Positions 1-8,597 of a stretch of DNA of 15,156 bases are shown here, in pieces (positions within the stretch are counted from its first letter, which is position 1; every line of letters starts with the position of its first letter). Origin of the DNA: JAGOMX01 sp041738135 (lineage in GTDB: Bacteria > Pseudomonadota > Alphaproteobacteria > JAGOMX01); NCBI GenBank assembly GCA_041738135.1, contig JBGSQK010000002.1:1-15156 (forward strand), given 5' to 3'. Both the position numbers and the translations under genes were made by a program. Under the pieces are notes generated by a model. It made no database searches and was not told the origin of the DNA. It saw only the letters and a list, made by a program, of their open reading frames with translations.

Positions 1-142
1 ATAAAATCCGAAAATCCAAAATTATTCGCGCACTGGGTATAGGTAAGAAGAGTGGGTGCTTAATGGAAGCCCAATGATGGGAGACTGTCACGTTGGGTTT
101 TGCGAGCGGCTGAGGGTGAGATTCCCTCGGCCTACTCACCAT
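1..142 (+). mobile_element. Group II intron 3'-end remnant (decayed domain V, domain VI)
   Basis: The stretch ending at 142 matches the 3' end of the intron at 1366-2036. Both share aatgatggga, a gcgag..ggct domain VI stem and the terminal ggcctactcaccat. Domain V is broken: the other copy has a 34-nt GAGCC...GGTTC hairpin, while here about 14 nt are missing (gagactgtcacgttgggtt), so it cannot be catalytic. Upstream, the frame at 3-77 reads KIRKSKIIRALGIGKK... to a TGA. This may be the C-terminus of an intron-encoded reverse transcriptase, but I am not sure of it. The intron body lies outside the window. Its orientation is opposite to the intron at 1366-2036, with both 3' ends facing the deaminase gene. 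Confidence 0.75.
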
Positions 143-280
143 ATGGCATGTATTAGAAGACATTTTCAAATACCATCTTCAACGGTCTATTTTATTGGGA
201 TTCATATCTTGATGATTAACTTACAATTGACTCCCTTAAATTTTCTCTAGAAGATAGCACTATGTTGGTTTTATAAAAAT

Positions 281-286
281 GGGGAG
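281..286 (+). promoter_or_regulatory. Ribosome binding site that fixes the deaminase start
   Basis: GGGGAG ends 4 nt before ATG 291. It overlaps the upstream in-frame ATG at 279, which itself has only AT-rich sequence in front of it. This supports initiation at 291. Confidence 0.55.
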
Positions 287-290
287 CAAG

Positions 291-1343
291 ATGCATAATT
301 TTATACTCAATCTACCAAAAGCCGAGCTTCATGTTCATATTGAAGGTACTTTCGAACCCGAATTGAAATTTAGAATAGCCAAACGGAATGGATTGTCACT
401 TCCCTATAAAACTGTTGAAGAATGTGTGGACGGCTATACGTTCACAGATTTGACTTCTTTCCTTAAAATCTATTATGAAGCCATGACGGTACTCCTCACG
501 GAGCAAGATTTTTATGAGCTAACGTATGCTTATCTCGAAAAAGCTCATTCCCAGTCTGTCCTTTATACTGAAATGTTTTTTGACCCTCAAGCTCATACAA
601 GCCGGGGAGTTGCCTTTGACACGGTTATTAAAGGAATCAAACGAGCACAAGATGAGGCAATGGATAAACTGGGCATCTATTCCCAACTCATCATGTGCTT
701 CCTCAGAGACATGGATGCGAATTCAGCCATGGATACGCTGCTTCAAGCTATTCCCTACAAGGAGTGGATTGTTGGTGTTGGCTTAGACTCAGATGAAAAA
801 GGAAATCCTCCCATTAAGTTTATGGAGGTCTTCGCACGAGCCCGTCAAGAAGGGTTTAAACTCACCATGCATTGTGATGTAGATCAAGAGAACACCACTG
901 AACACATCAGTCAATGCCTGCACAAAATTGGTGTAGACCGTATTGATCACGGCGTGAACTCTTTAGATAAGGAAATTCTCTGGCAAGAGGTCAGAGACAG
1001 GCAATTGGTGCTGACAGTATGTCCAATTTCTAACGCCATTGTAAAAGATTCAACCATGACTTCCGCAATTAAAACTATGTTGGATCGACAAATGAGGGTC
1101 ACTGTCAACTCTGATGATCCGGCATATTTTAGAGCTTATATCAATGAAAACTATGAGATAGTTCAGAAGGAAGCGCAATTTACAATAGATGATTTATACA
1201 CACTTTCGAAAAATTCTTTTGAAGGATCTTGGTTGCCGCGAGAAACTAAGGACTATTTTTTAGCCCTTCTAGAAACTTATATGGCAACGTACGGAGTGAC
1301 TGCGGTGAATTCTTCCTCACATAAAAAACAAGGTAGAACATAA
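291..1343 (+). CDS. Adenosine/adenine deaminase family protein (metal-dependent, amidohydrolase superfamily)
   Basis: The product is a 350-aa cytosolic TIM-barrel deaminase of purine salvage, closest in layout to the bacterial adenine deaminase (type 2) group by my recollection. I chose ATG 291 over ATG 279. GGGGAG lies 4 nt upstream of 291, 279 has no Shine-Dalgarno, and MHNFILNLPKAELHVHIEG then starts where relatives start. Visible metal-site residues are H14 and H16 (LHVHIEG), H194 and D275 (NSDDPAYF), with H220 in RIDHG. NSDDPAYF is typical of the adenine-type branch. The usual HAGE catalytic motif reads H194-C-D-V-D-Q-E here, so the glutamate expected at 197 is Val. That makes the exact substrate (adenine, adenosine or N6-modified adenine) uncertain. 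The gene stands alone between two inverted group II intron ends and has no operon partner in the window. Confidence 0.85.
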   Translation: MHNFILNLPKAELHVHIEGTFEPELKFRIAKRNGLSLPYKTVEECVDGYTFTDLTSFLKIYYEAMTVLLTEQDFYELTYAYLEKAHSQSVLYTEMFFDPQAHTSRGVAFDTVIKGIKRAQDEAMDKLGIYSQLIMCFLRDMDANSAMDTLLQAIPYKEWIVGVGLDSDEKGNPPIKFMEVFARARQEGFKLTMHCDVDQENTTEHISQCLHKIGVDRIDHGVNSLDKEILWQEVRDRQLVLTVCPISNAIVKDSTMTSAIKTMLDRQMRVTVNSDDPAYFRAYINENYEIVQKEAQFTIDDLYTLSKNSFEGSWLPRETKDYFLALLETYMATYGVTAVNSSSHKKQGRT

Positions 1344-1365
1344 CTCAACAATTGTTCTTAGTTTC

Positions 1366-2036
1366 ATGGTGAGTAGGCCGGAGGAACTTCCCCTCCAGCC
1401 TCTCGCAGAACCGTGCTTGAACCTCTCGACTCACACGGCTCCCATCATTCAGCCATATTTGGCTTTGCTCTACATACAAGCTCCTCTCGTTGCCGATTGA
1501 CCTATTCGTAAAGCCGAATGACCCAGCCCCTTCGCTCCATTTCCATTACAGAAACTTCGTCACTAATACGAGCTGGTCCGCCCCAGTGCCTTGCATCGGT
1601 ATTTCACACTCATGGCTTTAACCATTCGCGATTTCCCTTAACATCAAGACGACTAGTTCCCGCAGTTCCCTTGAAAAGCCAGGATCAGACTCACGCGACC
1701 ATATACACCGGACCCCGCCAACGCAGTAATCAGGTTCCTCGTTGGCTTATCCTGCGGCTTGCGGACCCCGCAGTTTTGAAGTCACATTCACATTCTCGAT
1801 GCGTCATCAGTCGTTCATTTAGTTTATTCGTCTTTCTGATCCACACCTGCCGGATTAAACCCGACTTTTCCTCAACGCTCACTACCATGGCTCTTTACCA
1901 CAGCAGCTTGAGGTGGTTTGATACCAACGCCTTGAACGCCGATACCGGAGGGCCAACCTCCATCTCTTCAAGAGCTTTACGCTCTGTCTATCGTTAAATC
2001 ATTCGATTCTCCTTTAAACGTTGCTCTACGGCACAC
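1366..2036 (-). mobile_element. ORF-less group II intron (complete-looking ribozyme, about 671 nt)
   Basis: Read on the minus strand, the element begins GTGTGCC at 2036, a fit to the group II 5' consensus GUGYG. It runs through conserved domain I-III sequence, for example ggcactggggcgga and ctgtaatggaaatggagcga. It then has a very short domain IV and a canonical 34-nt domain V at 1441-1408. Domain V starts GAGCCGTG, has a GAGA loop and ends CACGGTTC, so its stem pairs with one G-U. Domain VI follows (ggctggagg / cctccggcc), then the bulged-A region ctactcaccat ending in AT at 1366. No reverse transcriptase/maturase frame exists inside, so mobility or splicing would need a maturase in trans. 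The 5' boundary is less certain than the 3' boundary. It sits 58 nt downstream of the DUF2231 gene and is co-oriented with it. Confidence 0.85.
1408..1441 (-). ncRNA. Group II intron domain V
   Basis: This is the 34-nt catalytic hairpin. The arms GAGCCGTG and CACGGTTC pair with one G-U wobble, the tip is a GAGA (GNRA) tetraloop, and the AGC catalytic-triad position is intact. This is the best evidence that the intron is a functional-type ribozyme rather than random repeat DNA. Confidence 0.85.
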
Positions 2037-2094
2037 TCCGCATTCATGTCTATACGGAACAAAGATTAAGAGAGATATTTTCGCAGCTTGCTCC

Positions 2095-2610
2095 CTATTC
2101 ATCTGCTTCATGATGGTGATAATGACCTGGCTCAGCTTCTGTTGCTGGTAAGGACATGACGCCCAGACCGTAGCGATAAACCAATTCGCCGCCATGCCAA
2201 GCTGTTGAAATTAAGGCCCCTTGAACCAAGAGAAGCGCAAGCAAGAATGTAAGACTGATGTCTTTTTCCTTCTTTACAAATCTCCGCAAAGACCACGCTG
2301 CGGCTATTAAGATAAATACAGCCGTTGGCAAAGCCCAATTTCGGTGTTCGAGCATCGCCATATGTGAAGTTTCATCGTGACGCACGGTATAAAATGCATA
2401 CAAACCCGCCAATACGGTTGCAATCGTAAAGAGCGCTCCAACCCATAAACACCACCGAGCAACGATCTCAAATTCGCTGGATAGAATCCTTGGGTAGGCA
2501 TTGAAGCGAGACATTAAATAGGCAATAAGATAAAAGCCGACGGATATGGTAACAAGCGCAACCGTAAAGTGCACAAGAGTGGGGTGCCAGTTTGGGATTA
2601 TCTCGATCAT
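2095..2610 (-). CDS. DUF2231-type membrane protein with His-rich C-terminus
   Basis: This 171-aa inner-membrane protein has about four hydrophobic helices (near residues 12-34, 49-72, 88-108 and 118-138). The N-terminal NWHPTLVHFTVALVTI and the C-terminal WHGGELVYRYG are the two signatures I associate with the DUF2231 family. Members are often encoded near metal efflux and cytochrome genes, and their biochemical role is not established. The tail EPGHYHHHEADE is His/acid-rich and could bind metal. It is divergent from cusC across about 330 bp. A GGATAA sequence about 8 nt upstream of ATG 2610 is a passable ribosome binding site. The copper neighbourhood suggests a metal-linked role, but this is inference. 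Confidence 0.75.
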   Translation of the reverse strand: MIEIIPNWHPTLVHFTVALVTISVGFYLIAYLMSRFNAYPRILSSEFEIVARWCLWVGALFTIATVLAGLYAFYTVRHDETSHMAMLEHRNWALPTAVFILIAAAWSLRRFVKKEKDISLTFLLALLLVQGALISTAWHGGELVYRYGLGVMSLPATEAEPGHYHHHEADE

Positions 2611-2936
2611 GTTAGGTTATCCGCTGCCTATATTTAATAGTCCCCAAGTGGGGATTTTTCGGGTGCCATCTCTTCAACTATCTTATCCCCTGCTACACTC
2701 AGATAGCAATCCAATAGGCATGGGGTTCTATTGACGTTCAGTAAGCGTCTGATTCTTATTAAATATTTTTCTGCAGAATGTGATGTCACTTGCCCCACGC
2801 TCATCGTGACGACGCCACGCCAGGTTCCTTCATGAGAGGATTGGTCGCTTTCAAAATGTTGTGTTACAATATTGAGAGATAAATGTTGGTACTGCCAAGT
2901 GCGCCAATTAACAAGAAGAAAATACGGGGGACGAAA
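2611..2936. other. Divergent intergenic region between the DUF2231 gene and cusC
   Basis: No convincing gene lies here. It holds a short hairpin followed by T's (TCCCC-aagt-GGGGA-TTTTT, 2641-2659), a GTGATGTCAC near-palindrome at 2780-2789 that might be an operator, and the putative cus promoter at 2841-2870. I see no canonical CusR box. Confidence 0.5.
2841..2870 (+). promoter_or_regulatory. Putative sigma70-type promoter of cusCBA
   Basis: TTGGTC (2841-2846) and TACAAT (2865-2870) are separated by 18 nt. Transcription would start near 2877. That leaves almost no leader for an ATG at 2883 but a normal 5' UTR for the ATG at 2937, so it agrees with the start chosen for cusC. Confidence 0.45.
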
Positions 2937-4214
2937 ATGCTCGGGAGGAAAGTAGCCAAGTTTACATTTATACTTTCTGTCCTTTGCATTACGATTTTTC
3001 ATGCCTCATTTGCCGCGTCTACAGCCCTTTCCATCTCTGAAGCTGAGAAAATAGCGATTGCGATCGCGCCCGAACTAGAACGTTTGGATGCCACTAGTGA
3101 AGCTCTTTCTCAACAAGCCATCGCCGATGGTCAGCTACCCGATCCTAAGCTCATGGCTGGTGCCATCAATGTTCCTGTCAATTCATTTAGCTTTACAAAA
3201 GATGATATGACCATGATTGAAATTGGGCTTCAACAGACCTTTCCCCCTGGTGAGACACTGGCAATTAAATCAAAGCAGACTCAAGAGAAGGCGAATGCTG
3301 AAAAAAGGAAGGGCCTAGATCAAAAGGCACAACTGACCCGTATGGTGCGCGAGATCTGGCTGAATCTTTATTACTGGACCCAGGCAGCTCGTGTTGTTAG
3401 CGAGAATCAGGGTTTATATCGCCAACTCTCCAAGGCTGCGGAATCCCAATATAGCGCGGGCAAGGGGAGTCAATCTGATCTATTACAAGTCCAAGTGGAG
3501 CTCTCTCGACTTGACGACCAGGCCATTCAGATCCAGCAACAGATCGATGCTCTGCGAGCGCAATTAAGCCGATATATCGGCAAAGATCAAGCAGACCGGC
3601 CGTTATCCAAAAGCCTGCCTGATTGGTCCAAACCTCCTTCATTGGATGCTATGGAAGCGAGCCTAAATCAGCACCCTTTATTATTGGTGGATGATGCAAA
3701 TATTGCGGTGGCGCAAAATGAAGTCAATTTAGCTGGGGAGCAATATAAACCAAGTGTTATGGTTGATGTGGGATATGGCATTCGTCAAGGTCACATGTCT
3801 TGTGGTGGTGGGCGTCGCTCTGACATGGTGGGGGCAAGACTAACGGTCGATTTACCGCTGTTCACAACCAATCGACAGGATCGAACCCTTGACGCGAGCA
3901 CCCACAATCTGACCGCAGCCAAACTTGATCAACAGGTTCATTATCGTGATTTGGTCAAGGACCTCACCACTCAGCATCGCCTTTGGCACAATCTCGCGCA
4001 GCGTGAGAGCCTTTATGAAGGAAAACTGATACCAGAGGTAAGGCAAAATTCTAAGGCGGCTATGATGGCCTATCAAAGTGCTACGGCAGATTTATTATCA
4101 GTGCTTCGTGCTTTTAGTAGCGACAAAACGATTCAGCTAGAAGGCCTACAGATCAAGATTGAAAAGCTCAAAGCCAGGGCCGCCCTCTATTATTTAGGGG
4201 GGGTAACGGAATGA
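2937..4214 (+). CDS. cusC: CusC-like outer-membrane channel of a Cu/Ag RND efflux system (TolC family)
   Basis: The product is a 425-aa outer-membrane efflux protein that would form the exit duct for the tripartite pump. ATG 2937 is preferred because GGGGGA lies 5 nt upstream and the protein then begins directly with a signal peptide (MLGRKVAK, hydrophobic core, SFAA cleavage). An upstream in-frame ATG at 2883 would bury the signal. TolC-family features are the paired long helical, Gln/Ala-rich segments (QYSAGKGSQSDLLQVQVELS, with the second repeat near the C-terminus) and the beta-strand segments ending LTVDLPLF. There is no lipobox, so it is probably not lipidated, unlike E. coli CusC. An insert-like loop GHMSCGGGRRSDM carries His, Met and Cys. 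Its stop overlaps the cusB start by 4 nt (ATGA). Confidence 0.87.
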   Translation: MLGRKVAKFTFILSVLCITIFHASFAASTALSISEAEKIAIAIAPELERLDATSEALSQQAIADGQLPDPKLMAGAINVPVNSFSFTKDDMTMIEIGLQQTFPPGETLAIKSKQTQEKANAEKRKGLDQKAQLTRMVREIWLNLYYWTQAARVVSENQGLYRQLSKAAESQYSAGKGSQSDLLQVQVELSRLDDQAIQIQQQIDALRAQLSRYIGKDQADRPLSKSLPDWSKPPSLDAMEASLNQHPLLLVDDANIAVAQNEVNLAGEQYKPSVMVDVGYGIRQGHMSCGGGRRSDMVGARLTVDLPLFTTNRQDRTLDASTHNLTAAKLDQQVHYRDLVKDLTTQHRLWHNLAQRESLYEGKLIPEVRQNSKAAMMAYQSATADLLSVLRAFSSDKTIQLEGLQIKIEKLKARAALYYLGGVTE

Positions 4215-5437
4215 GAAAAAAATACCTAGCCGTTGCTGTTCTAGTTTTCATCGGACTTGCGCTTATCATTGGCTACAATTTTGGTGTAATTACACTTGGA
4301 AGTGAAACAACCGAAAAGAAGCCCCTTTACTGGATTGATTCCATGGAGCCCCAGATTCATTATCCCGGCCCTGGAAAATCCAGAATGGGAATGGAGCTTA
4401 CGCCTGTATATCCTCAGGAGAAAAAGGGGGCAGAAGCTGCAGGGGTGGTCCAGGTCTCATCAGAGACCGCGAAACATATGGGAGTGCGGACTGTATCCGT
4501 TAAGAAGGGAGAGTTGGCAAGGAGCATAGAAACTGTTGGATATGTAGAACCGAACGAAAACAAAATTAGCCATATTCATACCTATGCAGAAGGATGGATT
4601 CAGAAACTGGCCGTCAAGGCAGTGGGTGAGCCCGTGAAAAAAGGACAGCTGCTCATTCAGCTTTACTCACCTCAGCTAGTCAGTGTGCAGGAGGAATACC
4701 TCATCGCCCTTGAGAGTAAAAATCAGACACTGATTAATGCATCCTACATGAGACTTAAGGCTCTTCGCATCTCTGAGAAACAGATTGAGAAAATTAAACA
4801 GACGCGTAAGACCCAGGAACTGGTGGATATATATTCACCTCAGGATGGCATTATTTCGACACTCAATGTCCGCGAAGGCATGCACGTGATGCCCAACACC
4901 GAAATCATGAGTTTGGTAGATCTGACAAACATTTGGATGATAGCACAAGTCCTTGAGGACGAGGCGGGCAAGGTTAAGGTGGGTGACACCATTGAGGCAC
5001 TTCTTTCTGCTTATCCTGGAAAGGTTTGGAAGGGAAAGATAGACTACATTTATCCACAAGTAGACCCTATGACGCGGAACGTTAAAGTTCGATTCATATT
5101 CGATAACCCAGATGAACTGCTCAAACCAAATATGTATGCCAATATCAAGCTGCTAGGTGACAGCAAAGCAGGTGTGCTGACCATCCCCTCCGAAGCGCTT
5201 ATTCGCACGAGCAAGGGGGATCATGTGGTGATTGCCTTAGACGGCGATCGCTTTGAAGCGCGCACCGTGGTCGTGGGTATGGAATCTGATGACCAAGTGG
5301 AAATTCTATCCGGACTATTGCTAGGCGAGAAAGTGGTCATCTCAGGACAGTTTCTCATCGATTCAGAGGCGAATCTGAAGGCGGGTTTCGAACGTTTAGA
5401 AGTCCATGATCATGGTCATGAGGAATCCAAACCATGA
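4211..5437 (+). CDS. cusB: CusB-like periplasmic adaptor of a Cu/Ag RND efflux system
   Basis: This 408-aa membrane-fusion protein would link the pump to the outer-membrane channel and pass metal to the pump. An N-terminal anchor/signal (about residues 5-26) is followed by a heavy-metal-binding segment at residues 39-68. That segment contains YWIDSMEP and PGKSRMGMELTPVY, with M45, M59 and M61 as likely Cu(I)/Ag(I) ligands. Next come the barrel-sandwich/lipoyl and alpha-hairpin regions (AEGWIQKLAVKAVGEPVKKG; QLVSVQEEYLIALESK), then beta-barrel and membrane-proximal domains. The C-terminus VHDHGHEESKP is His-rich. Four-nt overlaps with both cusC and cusA point to translational coupling. Confidence 0.9.
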   Translation: MRKKYLAVAVLVFIGLALIIGYNFGVITLGSETTEKKPLYWIDSMEPQIHYPGPGKSRMGMELTPVYPQEKKGAEAAGVVQVSSETAKHMGVRTVSVKKGELARSIETVGYVEPNENKISHIHTYAEGWIQKLAVKAVGEPVKKGQLLIQLYSPQLVSVQEEYLIALESKNQTLINASYMRLKALRISEKQIEKIKQTRKTQELVDIYSPQDGIISTLNVREGMHVMPNTEIMSLVDLTNIWMIAQVLEDEAGKVKVGDTIEALLSAYPGKVWKGKIDYIYPQVDPMTRNVKVRFIFDNPDELLKPNMYANIKLLGDSKAGVLTIPSEALIRTSKGDHVVIALDGDRFEARTVVVGMESDDQVEILSGLLLGEKVVISGQFLIDSEANLKAGFERLEVHDHGHEESKP

Positions 5438-8400
5438 CCGCTGGTATTATCCGTTGGTCCATCAACAATCGATTCTTAGTGTTGCTGGCAAGCTTATTAG
5501 TCGTCCTGTGGGGAATTTATACCCTTAAGAATATGGCCGTGGATGCTATCCCTGATTTGTCCGATGTCCAGGTCATCATCAAGACCGATTTCCCTGGGCA
5601 AGCTCCACAGGTGGTTGAAGACCAAATTACCTATCCACTTACTACCGCGATGTTGGCTGTGCCAGGGGCTGTGACCGTGAGGGGAGAGTCGGGTTTTGGT
5701 GTTTCTTATGTCTACATCATATTTAAAGATGGAACCGATATTTACTGGGCCCGCTCTCGGGTCCTGGAGTATTTAAGTCAAATAACAAGTCGCCTACCCC
5801 CAGGGGCCAGGATGGCCTTAGGGCCAGACGCCACAGGTGTGGGTTGGGTTTATGAGTATGCATTGGTCGATCGCACCGGTGCACACGATTTATCGCAACT
5901 TACCAGTTTGCAGAATTGGTTTTTCAAGTTTGAGCTCCAGAAAGTGCCTGGAGTGGCCGAAGTCGCCACAGCTGGTGGTATGGTTCGTCAGTATCAAATC
6001 ACTTTAGATCCCAACCGGTTGAGGGCTTATAATTTGACGCTCGATCAAGTCAAACAAGCCGTACAAAGGGGCAATCGTGAAGCAGGCGGTTCGGCCATCG
6101 AGATGGGTGAAGCGGAATATATGGTCAGGTCGGGAGGCTATTTGAAATCCATCCAAGATATTAATCATATTCCTGTGAGCCTAGGTAAGAATGGAATACC
6201 TATCCTTTTAAGTGATGTGGCGAGCGTTCAACTGGGTCCAGAAATGCGCCGCGGCATCGTTGATCTGAATGGTGAAGGGGAAGCTGTCGGTGGCATCATA
6301 GTGATGCGCTATGGGCAAAATGCCATGCAAACGATAGAGGGAGTGAAAGAAAAGCTCACTCAACTTAAATCTAGCTTACCGCCAGGGGTAGAGATTATAG
6401 AGACCTATGATCGCTCCAGTTTAATTCAACGAGCCATTGATACCTTAAGCAACAAGCTCATAGAAGAATTTATAATTGTATCCCTTATCTGTATCGCCTT
6501 TTTATTCCATTTTCGTTCTTCGTTGATCATTATTATTAGTCTGCCCATTGGTATTCTCGTTGCCTTGATTGTGATGCACCTGCAAGGTATTAACGCCAAC
6601 ATTATGTCTTTGGGCGGCATAGCCATAGCCATTGGAGCAATGGTGGATGCGGCCATTGTCATGATAGAAAATGCCCATAAACACTTTGAGCACAATAATA
6701 TCACCGAAGAGAACCGCTGGCAGGTCATTCAACAAGCAGCAATCGAAGTTGGCCCCCCATTATTCTTTTCGCTGCTCATCATCACATTTAGCTTTCTGCC
6801 GGTGTTTGCTCTACAGGCACAAGAAGGCCGTCTTTTCTCGCCTCTGGCGTACACGAAAACCTATGCCATGGCGGCCGCTGCGGGGCTTTCCATAACTCTG
6901 GTGCCTGTATTGATGGGATATCTCATTCGTGGCAAAATCAGACCTGAACAGGCAAATCCTCTAAATCGCTTCCTCCATGCGATTTACAGCCCTGTCATTC
7001 AGATGGTATTGAGGGCACCAAAACTGATACTCACCATAGGTCTCGTGGTGGTTGTTTTGGGATATTTGCCCCTTCTGAATATAGGAGGCGAGTTCATGCC
7101 TGAATTAGATGAGGGCGATCTGATGTACATGCCCACGACATTTCCTAGTCTTTCCATAGGTAAAGCCGATCAGATATTACAACAAACCGATGCCCTCATT
7201 AAAAGTTTTCCGGAAGTAAAAAGTGTCTTTGGCAAGATCGGTCGTGCTGAAACAGCCACTGACCCTGCTCCTCTATCGATGATCGAAACAACTATCCAGT
7301 TCAATCCCAAAAGTGAGTGGCGGGCTGGCATGACCATGGATAAGCTTCGAAAAGAGCTCGAACAGCAGGTCAAGTTTCCTGGGCTATCCAATGCCTGGGT
7401 TATGCCCATTCGCACCCGCATCGATATGCTCGCAACGGGAATTAAAACTCCTGTGGGTATTAAGGTGGCGGGTCCCGATTTAACCAAGATTCAAGAAATT
7501 GGCCAGCAGCTGGAACAAGCTCTTAAGGAAGTGCCCGGAACCGCATCCGTCTTTGCCGAGCGTGTATCGAGCGCACGATATATTCAAATCGATACCGATC
7601 GACTTGCAGCAGCACGCTATGGCCTTAATATCGAGGATATTCAAGATATCATCGAAAGTGCGGTGGGTGGCATGAATATCGCTCAAACCACGGAAGGCAG
7701 AGAGCGCTACCCCATTAATCTTCGCTATCCAAGAGACATTCGCGATTCCTTGGATGAGCTTAAGGATTTGCCCGTTGTGACGGCGGCAGGCGCCACCATA
7801 CCTCTGGGTGAGGTGGCCAGGATACATATAGCAGAAGGTCCAGACATGATCCGCAGTGAAAATGCGAGGCTCAATGGTTGGGTCTTCATTGATATCGCAG
7901 GCCGTGATTTAAGTGCTTATGTGCAGGAAGCCCAAGCGGTCGTTGCACAGACAATTGAATTGCCTGCGGGCTACTCGTTAGCATGGTCTGGGCAATATGA
8001 ATATCTAGAACGAGCAAAAGAGCGTTTAATGATTGTTGCCCCAATTACACTTGCCATCATTTTTCTTCTCCTTTATCTCAGTTTTCGTCGTTTTAGTGAG
8101 GTCTTTATTATTTTGGCCACATTGCCCCTTGCGCTGGTAGGAGGGATTTGGTTGATCTATCTATTGGGGTATCATATGTCCGTGGCCGTTGGCATAGGTT
8201 TTATTGCATTAGCAGGTGTTGCGGCTGAGACGGGCGTAATTATGCTCATCTTTCTTAATCAAGCACTCGTTAAACAGCAAGAACAGGCTGAGCGAGACAA
8301 TCGAGTTTTTACTCATAAAGATTTAAACAATGCCGTGGTAGAAGGGGCGCTGCTCCGCCTTAGGCCTAAAGTGATGACTGTATCTGCAATTATCGGTGGT

Positions 8401-8580
8401 TTGCTGCCCATCATGTTCTTCGGTGGAACAGGTTCTGAAATCATGCGTCGCATCGCAGCCCCCATGGTGGGTGGGATGGTAAGTGCGACCATACTGACGC
8501 TCGTTATGATTCCAGCGGTGTTTCTGATATGGAAGTCGCATACGCTCTTATCAACTAAAAATGAAATATCGCAGGTTTAG
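5434..8580 (+). CDS. cusA: CusA-like heavy-metal RND pump (HME family, Cu(I)/Ag(I) type)
   Basis: This 1048-aa proton-driven inner-membrane transporter matches the E. coli CusA length (about 1047). Twelve hydrophobic segments fall in the usual two-by-(1+5) layout around two periplasmic domains. The TM4 proton-relay Asp is residue 405 (IAIGAMVDAAIVMIENAHK), the same number as in E. coli CusA. The Cu/Ag Met triad is present at M566 (LMYMPTT), M616 (APLSMIETT) and M665 (RIDMLATGIK). These have the same 50- and 49-residue spacing as M573/M623/M672 in CusA. The protein would take Cu(I)/Ag(I) from periplasm (via CusB) and expel it through CusC. A GAGGA sequence about 9 nt upstream of ATG 5434 supports the start. 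Confidence 0.95.
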   Translation: MTAGIIRWSINNRFLVLLASLLVVLWGIYTLKNMAVDAIPDLSDVQVIIKTDFPGQAPQVVEDQITYPLTTAMLAVPGAVTVRGESGFGVSYVYIIFKDGTDIYWARSRVLEYLSQITSRLPPGARMALGPDATGVGWVYEYALVDRTGAHDLSQLTSLQNWFFKFELQKVPGVAEVATAGGMVRQYQITLDPNRLRAYNLTLDQVKQAVQRGNREAGGSAIEMGEAEYMVRSGGYLKSIQDINHIPVSLGKNGIPILLSDVASVQLGPEMRRGIVDLNGEGEAVGGIIVMRYGQNAMQTIEGVKEKLTQLKSSLPPGVEIIETYDRSSLIQRAIDTLSNKLIEEFIIVSLICIAFLFHFRSSLIIIISLPIGILVALIVMHLQGINANIMSLGGIAIAIGAMVDAAIVMIENAHKHFEHNNITEENRWQVIQQAAIEVGPPLFFSLLIITFSFLPVFALQAQEGRLFSPLAYTKTYAMAAAAGLSITLVPVLMGYLIRGKIRPEQANPLNRFLHAIYSPVIQMVLRAPKLILTIGLVVVVLGYLPLLNIGGEFMPELDEGDLMYMPTTFPSLSIGKADQILQQTDALIKSFPEVKSVFGKIGRAETATDPAPLSMIETTIQFNPKSEWRAGMTMDKLRKELEQQVKFPGLSNAWVMPIRTRIDMLATGIKTPVGIKVAGPDLTKIQEIGQQLEQALKEVPGTASVFAERVSSARYIQIDTDRLAAARYGLNIEDIQDIIESAVGGMNIAQTTEGRERYPINLRYPRDIRDSLDELKDLPVVTAAGATIPLGEVARIHIAEGPDMIRSENARLNGWVFIDIAGRDLSAYVQEAQAVVAQTIELPAGYSLAWSGQYEYLERAKERLMIVAPITLAIIFLLLYLSFRRFSEVFIILATLPLALVGGIWLIYLLGYHMSVAVGIGFIALAGVAAETGVIMLIFLNQALVKQQEQAERDNRVFTHKDLNNAVVEGALLRLRPKVMTVSAIIGGLLPIMFFGGTGSEIMRRIAAPMVGGMVSATILTLVMIPAVFLIWKSHTLLSTKNEISQV

Positions 8581-8597
8581 AACCGAGATGGAGTTTA

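Noticed and set aside
56..250. 64-codon plus-strand frame at the left edge
   Set aside because: It spans the intron 3' end and non-coding DNA, with no ribosome binding site and no protein-like pattern.
1518..1997. Plus-strand 159-codon open frame over the intron
   Set aside because: It lies antisense to conserved group II intron ribozyme sequence, and its translation has no recognisable domain.
2641..2659. Rho-independent terminator TCCCC-aagt-GGGGA-TTTTT
   Set aside because: The stem is only 5 bp, and no plus-strand gene ends just upstream, so it is kept only as a note within the intergenic region.
2634..3002. Minus-strand 122-codon frame upstream of cusC
   Set aside because: It overlaps the cus promoter and the cusC signal peptide region and shows no family features.
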